From: Anastatus disparis | Taxonomy: Eukaryota > Arthropoda > Insecta > Hymenoptera > Eupelmidae | NCBI GenBank assembly: GCA_017163975.1 | Contig: JAFFSR010000237.1 | Coordinates: 3,038,001-3,102,000, forward strand | DNA length: 64,000 bases | Direction of reading: 5' to 3' | Shown: piece after piece, positions 17,828 through 31,659 of the stretch | Numbering within the stretch: the stretch's first letter is position 1 | How the letters are laid out: every line of letters begins with the position of its first letter | Notes under the pieces: model-generated | Told to the model about the DNA's origin: nothing | The model's database searches: none | What the model saw: the letters and a program-made list of their open reading frames with translations, nothing else | Translations under genes and position numbers: made by a program

Positions 17828-20800
17828 GTAAGCTGTAATAGTAAATAAGTGATTTTAATATTGAAAATTTTTTTTAAAGTAACGATATTGTCGGAGAAAT
17901 AAATGAAAAGGAAAATAGTTTTTAAAGTGAGGGAAAAATGGAAAGTAAATGGTAAAATAAAAATAAAGAGAGAGATTTGAAAACGAGAATAAAGTAAGGA
18001 AGAATGTGAAAGGTAATAAGAGAGCTAAGGAGAATAAGAGAAATACGAGAAAATTTAAAAAGAGAATAGGCAAAAAAGAAAGAGATTGCGAGAGAAACAA
18101 AAAGAAAGGTAGAAAGGAAAATAAAAGGCTATTACAACGCAAGACAATTGATTTAACATTAGAGAGCGATTTCCTTTTTTTCTTCCTTTTGTTGTTGTCT
18201 TTTATTTCGTTTTATGTGCGTTCCTTTTTTAAGAGCCCTACTGAGATTTGAAATAACACACTTTTTGTTTTCCTTTATTCTGCTGTCGTTTGTTTTATTG
18301 TCGCTTTTGATTCTCTCCCTTATTTTCTTTCCGTTTCTTTAGCTAAATCAGCTCGTAATGTCATAATTTAAAATTTAAAATAGTAAAAATTAGCAGAATG
18401 CTTTTAGATCTTTTTTACAATTATAACTTCATTTTAAAACAAACGATTGCGAGATTTTACACTTAAATTATACTTAGTAACTTAATTGATTTGAATTCTA
18501 TAAATATATTTAAAATCTTTCTTTAAATGTTTTGATCTTAATTTTAATTAAAAACGAAAATTCGTGAAAATTTGAAGTTCGTGAAAATTTAAATAATAAA
18601 TGTCTTTATTAAATAAAGTTTTTACGCAAAGTCCGTTAAAATTAAAAAAAAAGTTATTGTAAAACTTAAAATTTATCTTTTATCATTGTTAAAGAAAACT
18701 TGAAATATTGCAAAATTTTAATTTCTCAAAGTAAAACAGAATAACACAGCATTGCATAGAAATTGTCTGACTAAAGCCAGTATTGTACTACTTACTTAAT
18801 ATGTAAAATACCATTTCACGTTATTTTGTGAACTTTCATTTCAGTATCTTGAATTTACCATTTCCTTAAGACATTCAAATATAACTTCCCATCCACTTAG
18901 CTTCTCTTGCAATTCAATGTTTCATTTTTTTTTAATTATTCAGGAATTATTTGATATTTATGAAAAAAATGTACATAATTCACTTTTTTTAAGTTACATA
19001 CAATTCGCTAATTACAAATTTAAAAAAAAAAATTTAATAAGTGTCTAATTAAAATAATCAGTTAATCATTGTTTGTTTTATGCTTTTTTTTATTCATTCG
19101 AAAAGTAAATTAACTGGTCATTATTGTCTTTGTTGAAATAGAATCTTGCAAAATCAACTTTGTACAGTATAGCGCAAGGTCATACTACTTAATCCGCTTT
19201 ATTCTCGACATTGACTGTTTATACGTCCAACAAGTATATTGTTTAAAGTTCAAGGAAACTTTATAGAGAAAAAAAGTCAGAAAAAAAAAGTTTTTTTTTC
19301 ACGGCTACGAACCATTAGCTAGATTGGTATGGATGTTGGTAATAATATTTTATTAGCGAATCATTTCAAGGTAGAGAACCAAAAAAAAAGTTTTGCAGAA
19401 AAAAAAGAGGAGAAAATTTTTTATTAACAAAGTTATAATATCAAAAGAATTAAAGTAGTTCAATGGTGTGTTTCATGGGAGAGGCGAGGAAAGAGGAATC
19501 CTCAAGTCTACACAAACAACACTTACCTTTACCCGTGCTTCTTTCTCGGGTTTACCTTGTACAAGCTCTCGATGTTTTGTTTATGTTTTCAAGTATTTTT
19601 ATTACGAAATAAACGATATAACGAATCTCGGTATTGGAGAAAAGTTATTCTTTAATTGATGATTTTTTTTCTTCGAATATACGTTCTCTTATTACTTCAT
19701 TGTTGTTTTTTCTTCAATACTATTTTTTTAAACAAATTTTAAAAAATAACCAGTTTTCCATGGGAATCTATATTGTTTCATGTAGCTTTTTTATGTCAAT
19801 TCTTAAAAATAATTAAAGATAATAAATATTTAAAAAATTAAATAATCATCAATCTTATGAATATTTGATTATGTATAGTTTTAAAATAATCAATAATTTT
19901 TAAATATTTTCATCAATTGATTTAATTGATTTAATTGATTTAATTTAATATTTTTGCCGAAAGTAGTTCAGATATATTTATCCATCTCCATAACTATGAT
20001 TATCAATGGCACTATTAAAGATAAACTTTAAAAATAGTTCAAGCATTTTTAGACATAAAAATCTAAAAAAAAAATAATATTTCTTTAAATTAACATTTAT
20101 CTATACACTAACCATAACATATATTTCAAAGTGGTAGTAATCTTCGCTGAAAAAGTAACAACCCTGCACGTAATGGATGCAGCGCGTCGCCTGGGTGTTG
20201 GCAAACGTTTCGTGTGGATAGGCAGTGACGCTTGGTCGACAAGTAATCATCGGAATTTTTTAAATCCTGGCTCGCGCAAAAATCCCGATGAAGTTGTACT
20301 GGAAGGTGCACTTGCTGTACAGCCGTTGTCACGTCTAATGCACGGTTTTGATGATTACTTTACAAATTTAACGCTGAAACACGAGAATGTCAATCCGTGG
20401 TTCCGTGAATTTTGGCATGAGTATCATGATTGTAGTCAAGACAATGCTACAGAGGCTAGTAGTAATGATGATTATGATGAGGTTTGTAGAAATTTTTTTT
20501 TTCATTATAGTATCAATAATTAACATAGTAGATAAAAATAATGACTAGTTTTTTAATCAATTACAAATTAAATATTTTTTTTCAAGTTGAAAGAAAATAT
20601 TTATTTTAACAAAAAGTTACTAAAATTTCATTAATTAAATAAATAGTAGTCCTGTTTTAATATTTAATAAAAATAAATAAATATTTTTTTTTATATAACG
20701 TCGTTGTATTTATGCAACCATTTTGATGCTAATTAGCGACGGAGGTCGTCAGTATGTTTGTGAACAAAGCACGTGCATCGTATATTCAGATGTGCTTATA

Positions 20801-23800
20801 TCAATCGTGTGAGAGCGGGATTCGAACTCGGGACCTCGAGATTACGAATCCATAGCTCTACCGACTGAGCCACTTCAGTGGCTTCAGTTCTGACGACTTC
20901 AATAAATGATATTAAATTTAAAGAAATATGAAAAATTTAAATTCTATACGTTTAAAATTCTTCGTGCATATAAGTAAGCAAAGCAATAATAAAATAATAA
21001 TGATAAAAAAATAGCAACAAGGAGAGCAGCACTCCCGTTAAATTCAAATTATAACTATCTCATGGTATATGCATTTTTATAGCTAATATAATGTAACGAG
21101 TATTATATTACTTTATTACGTAACACGTGTTCCATTATTACAGCCATAAAAACATATATTACAAAGTAATCTAAATCTAAGCTTCATGGGGCTGATGGTT
21201 CTCCTTATGAACGAGGCTATATTTTTTAATATTTGAGCAATCTGTATTTTTTATAGTAATTATTTCTCACAAAAAATTGATTTATTTCATAATAAATCAA
21301 TTTTTATTAACTCATTATCCCTGTCGAGCAAAAGAATATCAATCAAAAACTTGTCTGACCAGACTTGAAAACTTTCCGAGCCAAAAAGAAAAATAAAAAT
21401 AACATTTGTTTCACAGACAAACTACACGGATTATACGTGCTCTGACGTACTATCGCAAAAGATCGTTCGTGAAACTGGTTACAAGCAGCAAAAGTTCGTG
21501 CACTTTGTAAGGGATGCCGTTTATTCAGTGGCGTATGCACTGCACGATATGTTTGTCGATAGATGCGGTCAAAATCATACGGGAATGTGCGAGGACATGA
21601 AGCATATTGATGGTGTTAATTTGAGCAAGTATTTGGAGAATGTTTCGTTTAATGGTTAGTGTTAACAAATTAATGCGTGTATTAATTTTACTTGACCGAG
21701 CACTTTATTTCAAACAAAATTTATCTAAATTTTTCTGAATATTTGGTAAAACATTGCATTTGATGCTTATTGACTAATTTCAAAATTATGACTACATTTA
21801 CAAAAAAAAACTTAAATTTTTGTAAATAACATTTCTTGTCTACTTTAATTTTCTTTCATATAAAAATATTTAAGAACTATACTCTTATTCTTATTAAATG
21901 AATCCATTAAATAAAGGTATTACAAAAAAAGTAAATATTTTACAGACGAAGCGGGTAATAAATTTAGATTCATGAATGGCGTGGATGGACCGCCAAGATA
22001 TTCGATATTAAACTATCAGAGGGATAACGATGGATCTTACCGTTGGCGCGTTGTTGGAAATTATACACGTGAGTTCAATAGCTTATTTCATTTATTGAAA
22101 TACTACTATCTTTTTTCATAAATTTTTGTATTTAGTGATTTTTATTTTATTTAATTTTAATATAAACTATTTACTTATTATTATGAAATATTGAATTTTT
22201 AAATACTCGTGAATTTTGATTGATTAAATGAAAAAAAAGTTGTTGATATGTTGACACTGAGCTCCCTGCAATCCCAATTACAAGTTTAAAATATTTATTA
22301 AAAATTTAGGAAACACCTTATTTTGTTTCTTTTGACTTTCCAAATTTCAAGTATTGGATAATTGTGCACTTTTAAGCACTGATAATTTATGTGAAAATAC
22401 TCAATCAATTATACACATTTTAGAGTATTATTAATAAAATAAAAATATTAAATTAAAATCATTAGTTTTTTTATGTAAAAACGCATTTCTGGATGACCAC
22501 TCGACTAGAAAATCTGGAAATGTCTGGAAAATCAGGGGATTTCTTTTATGACTTAAAATTTCAAAGAATTCTCGGAAAATTTGTATGACCAGTCACATGC
22601 GAATTGTCATTCTGTCCATAATCTCAAACATTTTATGCAATAAAAATATAGTCAACTCGTAGGAAAAATACGCATTTTTTATTCGTTTTTTATTTATTCT
22701 GGTTGAAAATTAATATATGCAAAAGTGATAAATATCGATTAACAAGAGCCAGAATTTTCTGTCTTTATTAAATTATTTTGTTTAACACAATTTTATTTTT
22801 TTTACTTAATAAATGCACAAAGATGAATTTTATTTCTATAACAATGTTGAATATCCTTTTCAAAAGTGATACATAATAGTTACTTTTACTTTAAAATGTC
22901 ATCTTATTCTTTTCAATTATTTTTGATTTTTTTTTCAAAGTATGAAATATTTAATAAACGTAAGTAAATTTATACTTTACTTTATCAATTAAAGTATAAA
23001 TTTTGAAATATTTAAAACCTTATAAAAATATTTATTTTACGAAATAAATAATGTTCATAAATCCTGCTTTACATCAAAAATATAAAAAGTATCATAAATC
23101 TACTTGAGCAAGGTGTATGATTTTCAAATTTTACCGCAGTCATGAAAACATACTTTGAAAGGAAATTACGCAAAATATCATTGAAATAAAAAATTTTTTA
23201 TGAAATGTTAATATTATACGGAAAATAAAAGAAAGAATTTAATTATTTATATTATTTGAGTGTCTTAAAAATTCAAACTGACACCATCAAGACCTTTGAA
23301 AATTTCAAGCACTCAACTTGTATGGGAAATTTGTAGCTAGTGGTTTTAAAGTAGTCAGGGTTAACGACACACACATGGGCGCATATAGCATCGATGTTTT
23401 TTTTTTAAACTACTTAAAAAGAAAGAAAGAAAATTTGTTTAACCTTACAAACTTTTAAAAACCGTTTGAATGAAAAAAAAATATCTAGAATAAGTTTTAT
23501 CAAAAGTTATAAGACAATAAAATTTAAGATAACAATTCAGGTGAAATTTAATATTAATTTTTAATGCATATTATTTGCCAAATTTCTGCACTATTTTATT
23601 CCTTTACAACTTTTAAACTAAACTTTTTGAGCGCATTTATTTAAATTGAAAAATTTTAATCCTAAATTTTATATAATTTTTTTAAACATATAGAATTACT
23701 CATACTATTCATATGAAATAAGTGAAAATCATTTTTCATGCAAAACAGAAACAGAAAACGGCAGGCCGAAATTACACCTCGATCAGCGCATAATGAAGTA

Positions 23801-26800
23801 CCGTAGTCAAGAGCAAAGTGGCCGTCGTTTCTTTCCGAATTCATCGTGCGCCAAACCATGCCATCCGACCCAAGTCAAAGTGCGGGAAAAACAAGATCCG
23901 TGTTGTTGGCGCTGTCGTAATTGCGGTCTTTATCAATACAAATTGGATAATCACAGATGCGAGGACTGCGAATGGGGCACAAGACCAACGGAAGATAAGA
24001 CTGCGTGTTCAGCTATTCCTGAAGAATTTATTGACTACTCGAGTCCTTGGGCCGTTACAGCTATGGCTGTTGCTACTATTGGTATGTGTAATGTACATAT
24101 TTATTTAGTTTATTAGGAATTTCAATTGAATTTGTCCATAAAATTGAAATACGGCGAGAAGAAATGGTTAGTACAGGGTTTGAAATGAAACGTTTTTTTT
24201 TTAAAATAATTTATACCTATTTTTGCTGGAATCATGGTAGCCTCAAAATTATATCGACTCAATGATTTCATGTTTAGATTTGAAAAATTTAGTTAAAAAT
24301 AATGAAACATGAATAAATAATATTATTAATAAAAGCATTTATTTAAGTGCGTATTTAAAAAAAAGTTTTTTTCGGCTCTTGATTCTGCATTTCTTACTGA
24401 CTTCTTATTTCTTACTGATTTCTTTTTTATTTTTTACAAGTTACTGCATATTACTGACCAGTTTAAAAATAGTGAAAATAATGCAGTTGTTTTATATACT
24501 CGTAAAAAACTATTATGAGATTGCGTTACATCGGTGAAAAAGCAGTTGTCATAATAAGTTATTAAAATACTCCGATTACTATATGTCAAAATAAATAATA
24601 AGGAATGTATTTGGAACGTTAAAGTTTCAGCTTCAACATAAAAAAAAATTATTTTTATTGTAAAAAAGTAAAAAAATCTAAACTCTATAACGACTATAAT
24701 AAACTTATTAAAAAAAAATTAATTCTTTTGAAATATTAGAAAATTCGCTGGAATCCCAAAGAATACTAATTGGATTTTTTTTTATCAGAGAGTATTCCAT
24801 AAAGGATGTTCTAATACTTTATAGATACAAAATTATTGAAATTTTTATTTAGTAAAGAGAAAAATTGATCCTTAACGAACCAAAATATATATACTTAAAG
24901 AATCCTCATTAGGCTAGCCAACGTCTCGGGAACACTTTAAACCCGCCTCAAAACTGGTTACGGTCAGAACATTTTTTTTTGTTTTCAATTAATTTTATTT
25001 AGACGTTTAGTGGGAGGAGATATTATTTCTTTAATGTCGAAATTAGCATTCTAATCTACATTGAAAAGTTGAATTTAAAATATTCCCAAAATGTCAGCTA
25101 GCAATGAAGATTTTTTAAATATTCATTTTGTTTGATTTTTAATCAATTTTTCTCCTTACTAAATATAGTTTTTATAAGAACAACAAATTCATACATTATT
25201 AAAATTCAATATAATAAAAATACTTTTGTATATAATTATCTAAAACAATAAAAAAACACTTATCAAAAGAATTTCATTTTATTATAAAACTCTATAATTA
25301 CCATCATATATACTTTTTTATTACTTTACCAATAATGAATCATTGACACATTTATTTTATATTTCTATCTTTTTTTTTATTCTCAATAAAGAATAAAAAT
25401 ATCTCTCAGTATTTTATTGAATTGTGTATACTCGATGCACAAATAATAATTCTCACATCTCGTAATTTAAAAATAATTGATAGAATAAAAAAAAAGCAAG
25501 CTCATATGCCAGGTAATAACATTCGTTTGATGGACTTACACATAGCGTGCTTACAAATAAAGTTGATAAGAAAAATAAAACGGTCGAAGTTTAGAAAAAG
25601 AAAAAAAAGATGAAGAATAAGCCTCTACATTAGTCAAGTACCATAATATAAATATTGGCAAACTTAAACGCTCTCTTCATCAAAAAAGAAAGAGAGAAAA
25701 AATTTGTCTGAAAGAAAACATGTTCAATATGCGTACAAGCAGTGATGGGGCAAGGCTTCAAAAAAAAAGTTATTTTTTCAGGGCTACTTTATTCTTATTA
25801 ACGTTATAAAAAAGAAAAAGGTTGAAAAAAAGAGTAAAAAGATGTGAAAAGTTTACTTTCTTTGCTTGGGATAAAAAAGTTTATATGATGTATCTGACTA
25901 TATTAACTTATACATCCATATTTTTAAAGTAATTTAGTATACCTCGGCTTTACAATTTTTTCATTACGTTAAAATATTAAATGAAAAATAACGTCGGGAA
26001 TTTAATATACGTAAAAAAATAATTAATGTGTTTATTTACCATCATAATCAACTCGATATAATTTAAAAGTTAAGAAGAACGATTTTTTAAAAATTTAATA
26101 ACATTTTTAAAACTTGTGATATTTTTCTTTGGTGTTGGTATTTAAAAATTTTGTTTTTAAATTTTAATGTATAATTTTTTAATTATCATACAAGGCTTCG
26201 TTACAAATAATTATGACGCGAATTTCCTTACGCTATTTTTTAAGATCCTCTAATAAACCACAGTTTATTTTAGAAAAAAAAGTACGTGACGTGCATACTA
26301 AAGTAAATATGTAAATTTTATACTTAAATTTATCTCAAATATATAAAGCGTAAAAATAAAGAAAATCGATAAATTTCAATAGACTTTCACAATATTTTGT
26401 TATTAATTTAACAACTCTTTCTTTTCAAAGTTATAATATTGTTTCTATTCAAAAATATAATTAATGTCTCGATTTAAAAATTCACAATCAAAGATAAATA
26501 ACTAAAAAGTTCATCTTTAATTACACGTAAATTTATTAAAATATGTGATATTATACTCATGAATAAAAAGTAGAATCGCATTGGTTTTAAAATTCTTAAA
26601 AAGAAGTAAAAAGAAAAATACTCAATATATAGCAAAAAGTTTCGAGTTTCAATATTCTTCCACTCCAACTTTAATATTGCCTTGAACCTAGAAAATTTCA
26701 ACGATAAATAACAAGTCAATAACATTTTTTTCCTATAAATTGTTATTTTCTCTATATTTTCTAAATTAAAAAAATTTCTCTTCTCTTTTTTATTCCAGGC

Positions 26801-29680
26801 ATACTATTAACAATGTTCGTCTTGTGCGTATTCTGGCTGTACAGCGACACGCCGATAATAAAAGCATCGGGACGCGAATTATCGTGCTTATTATTACTTG
26901 GTACATTGGCATCGTTTCTCATGACTTTTGCTATTATCGCCAGACCAAATACGCAAACTTGCGCTATTACAAGATTCGGCATTGGCCTTTGTTATACGCT
27001 GTGTTACGCTGCTCTTGTTACTAAAACAAATAGGATACATCGGATATTCAATAATGCGACTAATAGTCCGCACAAACCGAGGTGAGTGAAAGGAGTTTAT
27101 TGCTAAAGTTGGGATTTTAATATATTTTTATTGATGATTGAAGTGTAAAATAAAATATTATTATTGATTATTTATGCTTGTCTTGAAAGTTTATTCATTT
27201 TTTATTAATTGATAATACGAATTTTATTAATTTTTAATGAGAAAAAATTCACTTTAGAATTTTAAAATTTATATGGTTGTATTATAAATGATTTACAATA
27301 TAATAAAAATGTCATATTCTTTTATATTTTTAGATAAACTTTTTTCGAAATTTCTTCTTGGCAAATTAGTTAAATTAAAAATTACGATTTTACAAAAATT
27401 CATGATGAACACTTAATAACCATGACAAAAATTAAATGTTTTAAAATAATCTTTTACTTCTTACATGATACTTTTAAAAATAAAAAAAATTTTTGTTCAA
27501 AAATAAGATTTGAAAAATTTGTGTATGACTTTCAGAATATAAAAAAAAAACATTTCATATCTCTTACGTGAGATATGTTATACGTGTCTCGGTTGATGTT
27601 GTAGTAACAACTTCTAAGGTGTGTCAAAATATCAGTTCAAGTGACATCTGATTTATATTTGAAGATTTTTAGTAAAATTTTCATGTACTCCAAATAAAGA
27701 AACTTTTTTATGAAAATTTTTTATTTCAAATATACTTTTTACCTTTACAAAGTTTATTTCACGTGAAGGAGAAAAATTATAAACATAATTTTGAATGAAT
27801 TTTATAAAAAAATTAATAATGTAAAAGTTTAAAAAATAAAAAAATTAAATATCTTTTTCACATATCAATTTAACGAATTTTTTATTTTTAAAAATAGTAA
27901 AAACTTCAATATACACATCAATTACAAAAAGAAAAGATTTTAATAAATTATGAAAATAACTAATATCCCTATCAATTGTAGGTACACTAGTCCAAGATCT
28001 CAACTGATAATAACTTGGGTCCTTACATTTATCGAGGTTCTGATAAACGGCGCTTGGCTATTGAAAGCGCCACCAGCTGCAACCTATACGTTTCCAACAA
28101 GAGATACACGTTTAAGAATTTGTCAAGGATTTGATGACCGATCTTATATGATTGGATTGATTTATCCTTTTGTTTTAATTGGTAAGGATTACCGTTAATG
28201 TAGTTACAATTGAGTGTTTTATTATATTTAAATCATAAGATTTATTGGTATATTTATTTTATTAACGCTCAAATTTTAACTAAAATCCTTCACATCCTTG
28301 GAAATAGAGCAAATTGTCAATGATTGCATGAAAGTTACAATCGCTTTAGACGTAATCAAGAAAACTTGAACTCTCATATCTAAATATCCAACAAATAAAT
28401 AAATTGAATTATTTTTCAATAAAATTTTTTGAATATTTCGTCATGAGCGTGCAAGTTTTCTCGGCCACATTCAAAGTGATTGTAACTTTGATGCAATGAT
28501 TGACAATTTGCTCAATTTCCAAAGATGTGAAGGGTTTTTGGTTTAAACTAATAAATTTTAAGAATATTAAATTTTTAAATATCGATATTATTCGGTATTT
28601 GAATTAAACAGTTGTGTTTTTATATATGGAACTTTTTACAAATGAGTGATCACGATGATACATTAAAATTTTATTTTTTTGTATTGTTTAAGTATAATTG
28701 AATAATTTTTACATTGTTTGAATTATTAATTAGAAAACATGACTCAAAGTTGTAAATTAAGTTTGATGATCTTGAAAATTATATAGAATAACTAGAAAAC
28801 TGTTTTTAAATAATCGTAATAAAATTAAGAATAACATTATATTTATTAGTGAGTATTATTTACTATAAAATAAATGATTGTTATAGATTAATTATAGTAA
28901 ATTGCTAATTAACCCTTTCAGTCATGCAATTCAATTCACTTTTTTCGTATGTATTTGTTTATAATAATAATTAATAGTTATAAATTTATAAAATATCATC
29001 AGCATTATAAATAGTAAGGCTATGTGTATCTGAAAATACAAAAAATCCAAGAATCAAGCATGATATTGCAAAAATATTGAGGTAAAAAAAAAGAAAATTA
29101 GGTAGCCGATATATCGGCTCCTGTGACTGTAAGGGTTAAGCAAAATCTCATTGTAAATTTTATATAGAAAAGTATAAATTTGAATTTTTTCCCAAAATTT
29201 CTAATAACAAAATTAAAAATTAATTAAAATTACTAATCATGTAACTGCAATACCTCGAAAAATCTAAATAACTTAAAAAATATTGAAAAATTTCTCTATT
29301 TTTCAGTGATTTGCACAGTATACGCAGTAAAAACCCGCAAATGTCCCGAAGGATTCAACGAGACACGTTACATCGCCTTTACAAATTATACAACAATGAT
29401 ACTCTGGTTGGCATTTGTACCACTATACCTTGCGTCAACGAGTAACGCCATAAGAGTTGTAACTCTCGCATTATCGTTATCATTAAGCGCGTTTGTACAA
29501 TTGGCCTGTTTGTTCTTTCCAAAAGTTTATATTGTACTCATGAAACCGGAAAAAAATACAAAAGAACTCGTGATGGCCAATCACAGAGGCTCATCGTACT
29601 TACAAGCACCGGCGACGCCAGTTGTCATATTGAATGGTAATCCGTTTACGTTTAATCCTAAACAGACTAATTCAGCTTAG
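17631..29680 (+). CDS. metabotropic-glutamate-receptor-like class C GPCR (last 8 coding exons)
   Basis: Eight exons in consistent phase give 698 residues plus TAG. Order: C-terminal half of the ligand-binding Venus flytrap (WTYVSVVYSDTEYG; RRLGVGKRFVWIGSDAW), nine-cysteine domain (SSCAKPC, PCCWRCRNC, CEDC, TAC), seven-helix domain (TPIIKASGRELSCLLLLG; ALVTKTNRIHRIF; NYTTMILWLAFVPLYL) and short tail after KVYIVLMKPEKN. A plasma-membrane receptor of the mGluR family. In mGluR1 a Tyr of CIAHSDKIYS contacts the glutamate gamma-carboxylate; here the aligned residue is Asp (CFSAPQRIDK). Altered distal ligand contacts are known in the insect mangetout/DmXR branch, so this may be that paralogue (inference). 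The N-terminus is not in view. Confidence 0.9.
17828..20131 (+). other. receptor intron
   Basis: AT-rich; purine-rich stretch at 17900-18130 and a short (TTGATTTAA)n run near 19915-19950. No element recognised. Confidence 0.6.
20132..20481 (+). CDS. mGluR-like receptor, exon b (ligand domain)
   Basis: 350 nt. VVVIFAEKVTTLHVMDAARR, then GSDAW (Asp conserved with the mGluR ligand site). N-glycosylation site NLT. The donor is the weak GTTTGT. Confidence 0.9.
20697..20873 (-). repeat. tRNA-derived SINE copy 2
   Basis: Minus strand starts GTGGCTCAGTCGGTAGAGC (box A); anticodon-like loop TTCGTAA (CGT, Thr-like); box B GAGTTCGAATCC; tail ...AATAC(A)ACGACGTT. In a receptor intron, antisense to the gene. 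Confidence 0.85.
21417..21654 (+). CDS. mGluR-like receptor, exon c (ligand domain)
   Basis: 238 nt, phase 0 in, phase 1 out (GTTAGT). TNYTDYTCSDVLSQKI ... FVRDAVYSVAYALHDMF. Intron 20482-21416 holds the SINE only. Confidence 0.9.
21946..22068 (+). CDS. mGluR-like receptor, exon d
   Basis: 123 nt. DEAGNKFRFMNGVDGPPRYS then ILNYQRDNDGSYRWRVVGNY, the end of the ligand domain. Donor GTGAGT. Confidence 0.9.
22069..23748 (+). other. receptor intron
   Basis: AT-rich, no element recognised. Confidence 0.5.
23749..24081 (+). CDS. mGluR-like receptor, exon e (cysteine-rich domain, start of TM1)
   Basis: Two in-frame acceptors six bases apart (CAG at 23746-23748 and 23752-23754) would add or drop two residues. 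Nine cysteines, then SPWAVTAMAVATI. Donor GTATGT. Confidence 0.88.
24082..26798 (+). other. receptor intron (2.7 kb)
   Basis: AT-rich, no repeat or gene I can support. Confidence 0.5.
26799..27081 (+). CDS. mGluR-like receptor, exon f (TM1-TM3)
   Basis: 283 nt. GILLTMFVLCVFWLYSDTP, RELSCLLLLGTLASFLM, CAITRFGIGLCYTLCYAALV. The conserved Cys at the head of TM3 is present. Donor GTGAGT. Confidence 0.92.
27982..28181 (+). CDS. mGluR-like receptor, exon g (TM4-TM5)
   Basis: 200 nt. SPRSQLIITWVLTFIEVLIN ... ICQGFDDRSYMIGLIYPFVL. The ICQ cysteine of extracellular loop 2 is present. Intron 27082-27981 is featureless AT-rich DNA. Confidence 0.92.
28280..28542. mobile_element. 263-bp TTAA-flanked MITE in a receptor intron
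   Basis: Long inverted repeats (CCTTCACATCCTTGGAAATA / CCTTCACATCTTTGGAAATT, then GAGCAAATTGTCAAT). TTAA at 28276-28279 and 28543-28546. No ORF; piggyBac-type TSD. Confidence 0.75.
29307..29680 (+). CDS. mGluR-like receptor, last exon (TM6-TM7, tail)
   Basis: AVKTRKCPEGFNETRYIAFT, WLAFVPLYLAS, LSLSAFVQLACLFFPKVYIV, then a short tail ending NPKQTNSA and TAG at 29678-29680. The tail lacks a long Homer/PDZ region. Confidence 0.92.
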
Positions 29681-30142
29681 ATTATTTTTTACTAAAAAAG
29701 AAAATGGATAATGTCGTTGAGGATTTATTGATTATTTTCGTTATAGATAGGTAAATAGAAAAATTTAATCAAAATCTATAATGTAGATATCCAAATCTAT
29801 ATATTAAAAATCCGTAATATTTCAAGCATAAATTTATACTTTGCAAAGAAGTATTTTATTACGATTAAATGAATTTCACAAAAGATTTTTAAAACTATTA
29901 ATTTTATTTTTCCTAAAAAATTTTTCAAGAAAAATTTCTACATATCATTTTTAAAATCTTATAAGTTATTGTTGCAGAATGTGTATCTTTGATAATTAAT
30001 ATCAATAGCTTTTAAAAATAACTTTATTGGATAATAGCAAAATATACGAAATTTGAATTATGAATTTAATAAGTTTTACAGCACAAATAGTCCCTAAAAA
30101 TAATAAAGTATTAAATAACTTTAACATTTAATTTTTTTTTGT

Positions 30143-30309
30143 AACGTTGCTATTTTTATCTTTGCGATGCTAATCAGCGACGGAGCTTGTGTGTTTGCGA
30201 ACAAAGCACATGTAACATACAGTGGTGTTTGCATCAATCGGCTGACGAGAGCGGGATTCGAACTCAGAACCTGGAGATTACGAATTCAATGCTCTGACGA
30301 TTGAGCCAC
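30143..30309 (-). repeat. tRNA-derived SINE copy 3
   Basis: Same head and body as copies 2 and 4; box A GTGGCTCAATCGTCAGAGC, box B GAGTTCGAATCC. Just downstream of the receptor stop. Confidence 0.8.
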
Positions 30310-31614
30310 TAACCAACTCGAAACTTTTAATCATGATTGATATTTATTAAATTATTTTGAACAATCAATTCATTAATAATAAATAAAAGAACAAAGAAAA
30401 TAAATTAATATAAACACTAAAAATTATATTTAAAGATTGAGAAGATTTAAGGAAACTTTAACACCTTGGGGTCATATTTTGTAAGGGCTCTAGCAAAAAG
30501 AGTAAATCATTTTTTTTGTGTCGTCAAAAATTTTGATAAAAAAATTTGTAATAATTTATTATTCTGATTGTAACATTAATAACACTTCATTAAATATAAA
30601 AATATCTGTAATTATGCTCTAATTGCATTGATTTTAGTCAATTTTTTAAATATAGTTCTTGTTTATATAATTTTAATTATCAATTCTAAACATAAATACT
30701 GTATTTTCCATGAAAACCCATGTTTTTTTTTTTTCAAATTTCTGTTCTAATTATCGCTTTATTTTAATCAATGACATGCTTATAAAAATATGAAAAACTT
30801 GTAACTTATATTTATTTTGGTTTTTTTTTATTAAAATTTCTTTAATTTTAGAAATATTTGCTCAATTTTCTTTATTTATATTTATTTGAAATCGTAAAAT
30901 CGCAAGCTTTGTAAAGCTGTAATCCATGTTGAATTATGTATATGAGTATAAAAAATTTTCTATTAAGTTTTATAGATTATGTTTGTTAAAACAAACTTAA
31001 ATAATTTAATATTTAAATGTCTATTGAGTTTATCGGAATTTAATTTATATAACTTGAGGTGAAAACAGTTACATTTTCTCTCTGAAAAAATATGCATGCA
31101 TGATGATCTAGAATTAACTTTTTATTATAATTGAAAGACCGGATGGATAACAAAACTAACGCTCAAAATTGCATAAAATTATTGTCAAAGCTCTCAAATT
31201 TTCGATTGTAAAATTGATTTAAAAAGAAATACAGAGTTGTAGAAAATAAAAATGAGTATCTTTTTTCTATTTATAATTTTTAATCCAATCCAATCGAATT
31301 TTAGTACCCCTGGTCACTCCGGCCCTTCAATTAATGTAATTGATGAATAACTTATAAACTGTGTTAAATTAAGAAAAAAAATTAATGTGATTAATCATAG
31401 TATTAAATATTTTCTGAAAGATTTAAAAATTGTTCGGTAGTATTTGCTTACCGACTTCGGCAAAGTGAATAAATCTCATTATTAGCGAGTAAAAGCAAAC
31501 GATAAATTTGACTCATCTTCTTTTTTTGTGTACTACTTTTTTATTACATAATTATGTGATCAATAAAATGTTTAATATTAAGCAAGTAGAATTTTTATGT
31601 AAAAAATTATAATT

Positions 31615-31659
<45 letters not shown>

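Noticed and set aside
18006..18251. Lys-rich plus-strand ORF
   Set aside because: Purine-rich intron sequence of the receptor gene; no conserved pattern.
20697..20873. functional tRNA gene
   Set aside because: Box A and B fit, but the stems do not pair well, no terminator at the right place, and three related copies with a common tail show a SINE.
29100..29125. GCCGATATATCGGC palindrome in the last receptor intron
   Set aside because: Single 14-bp palindrome; too short to mean anything.
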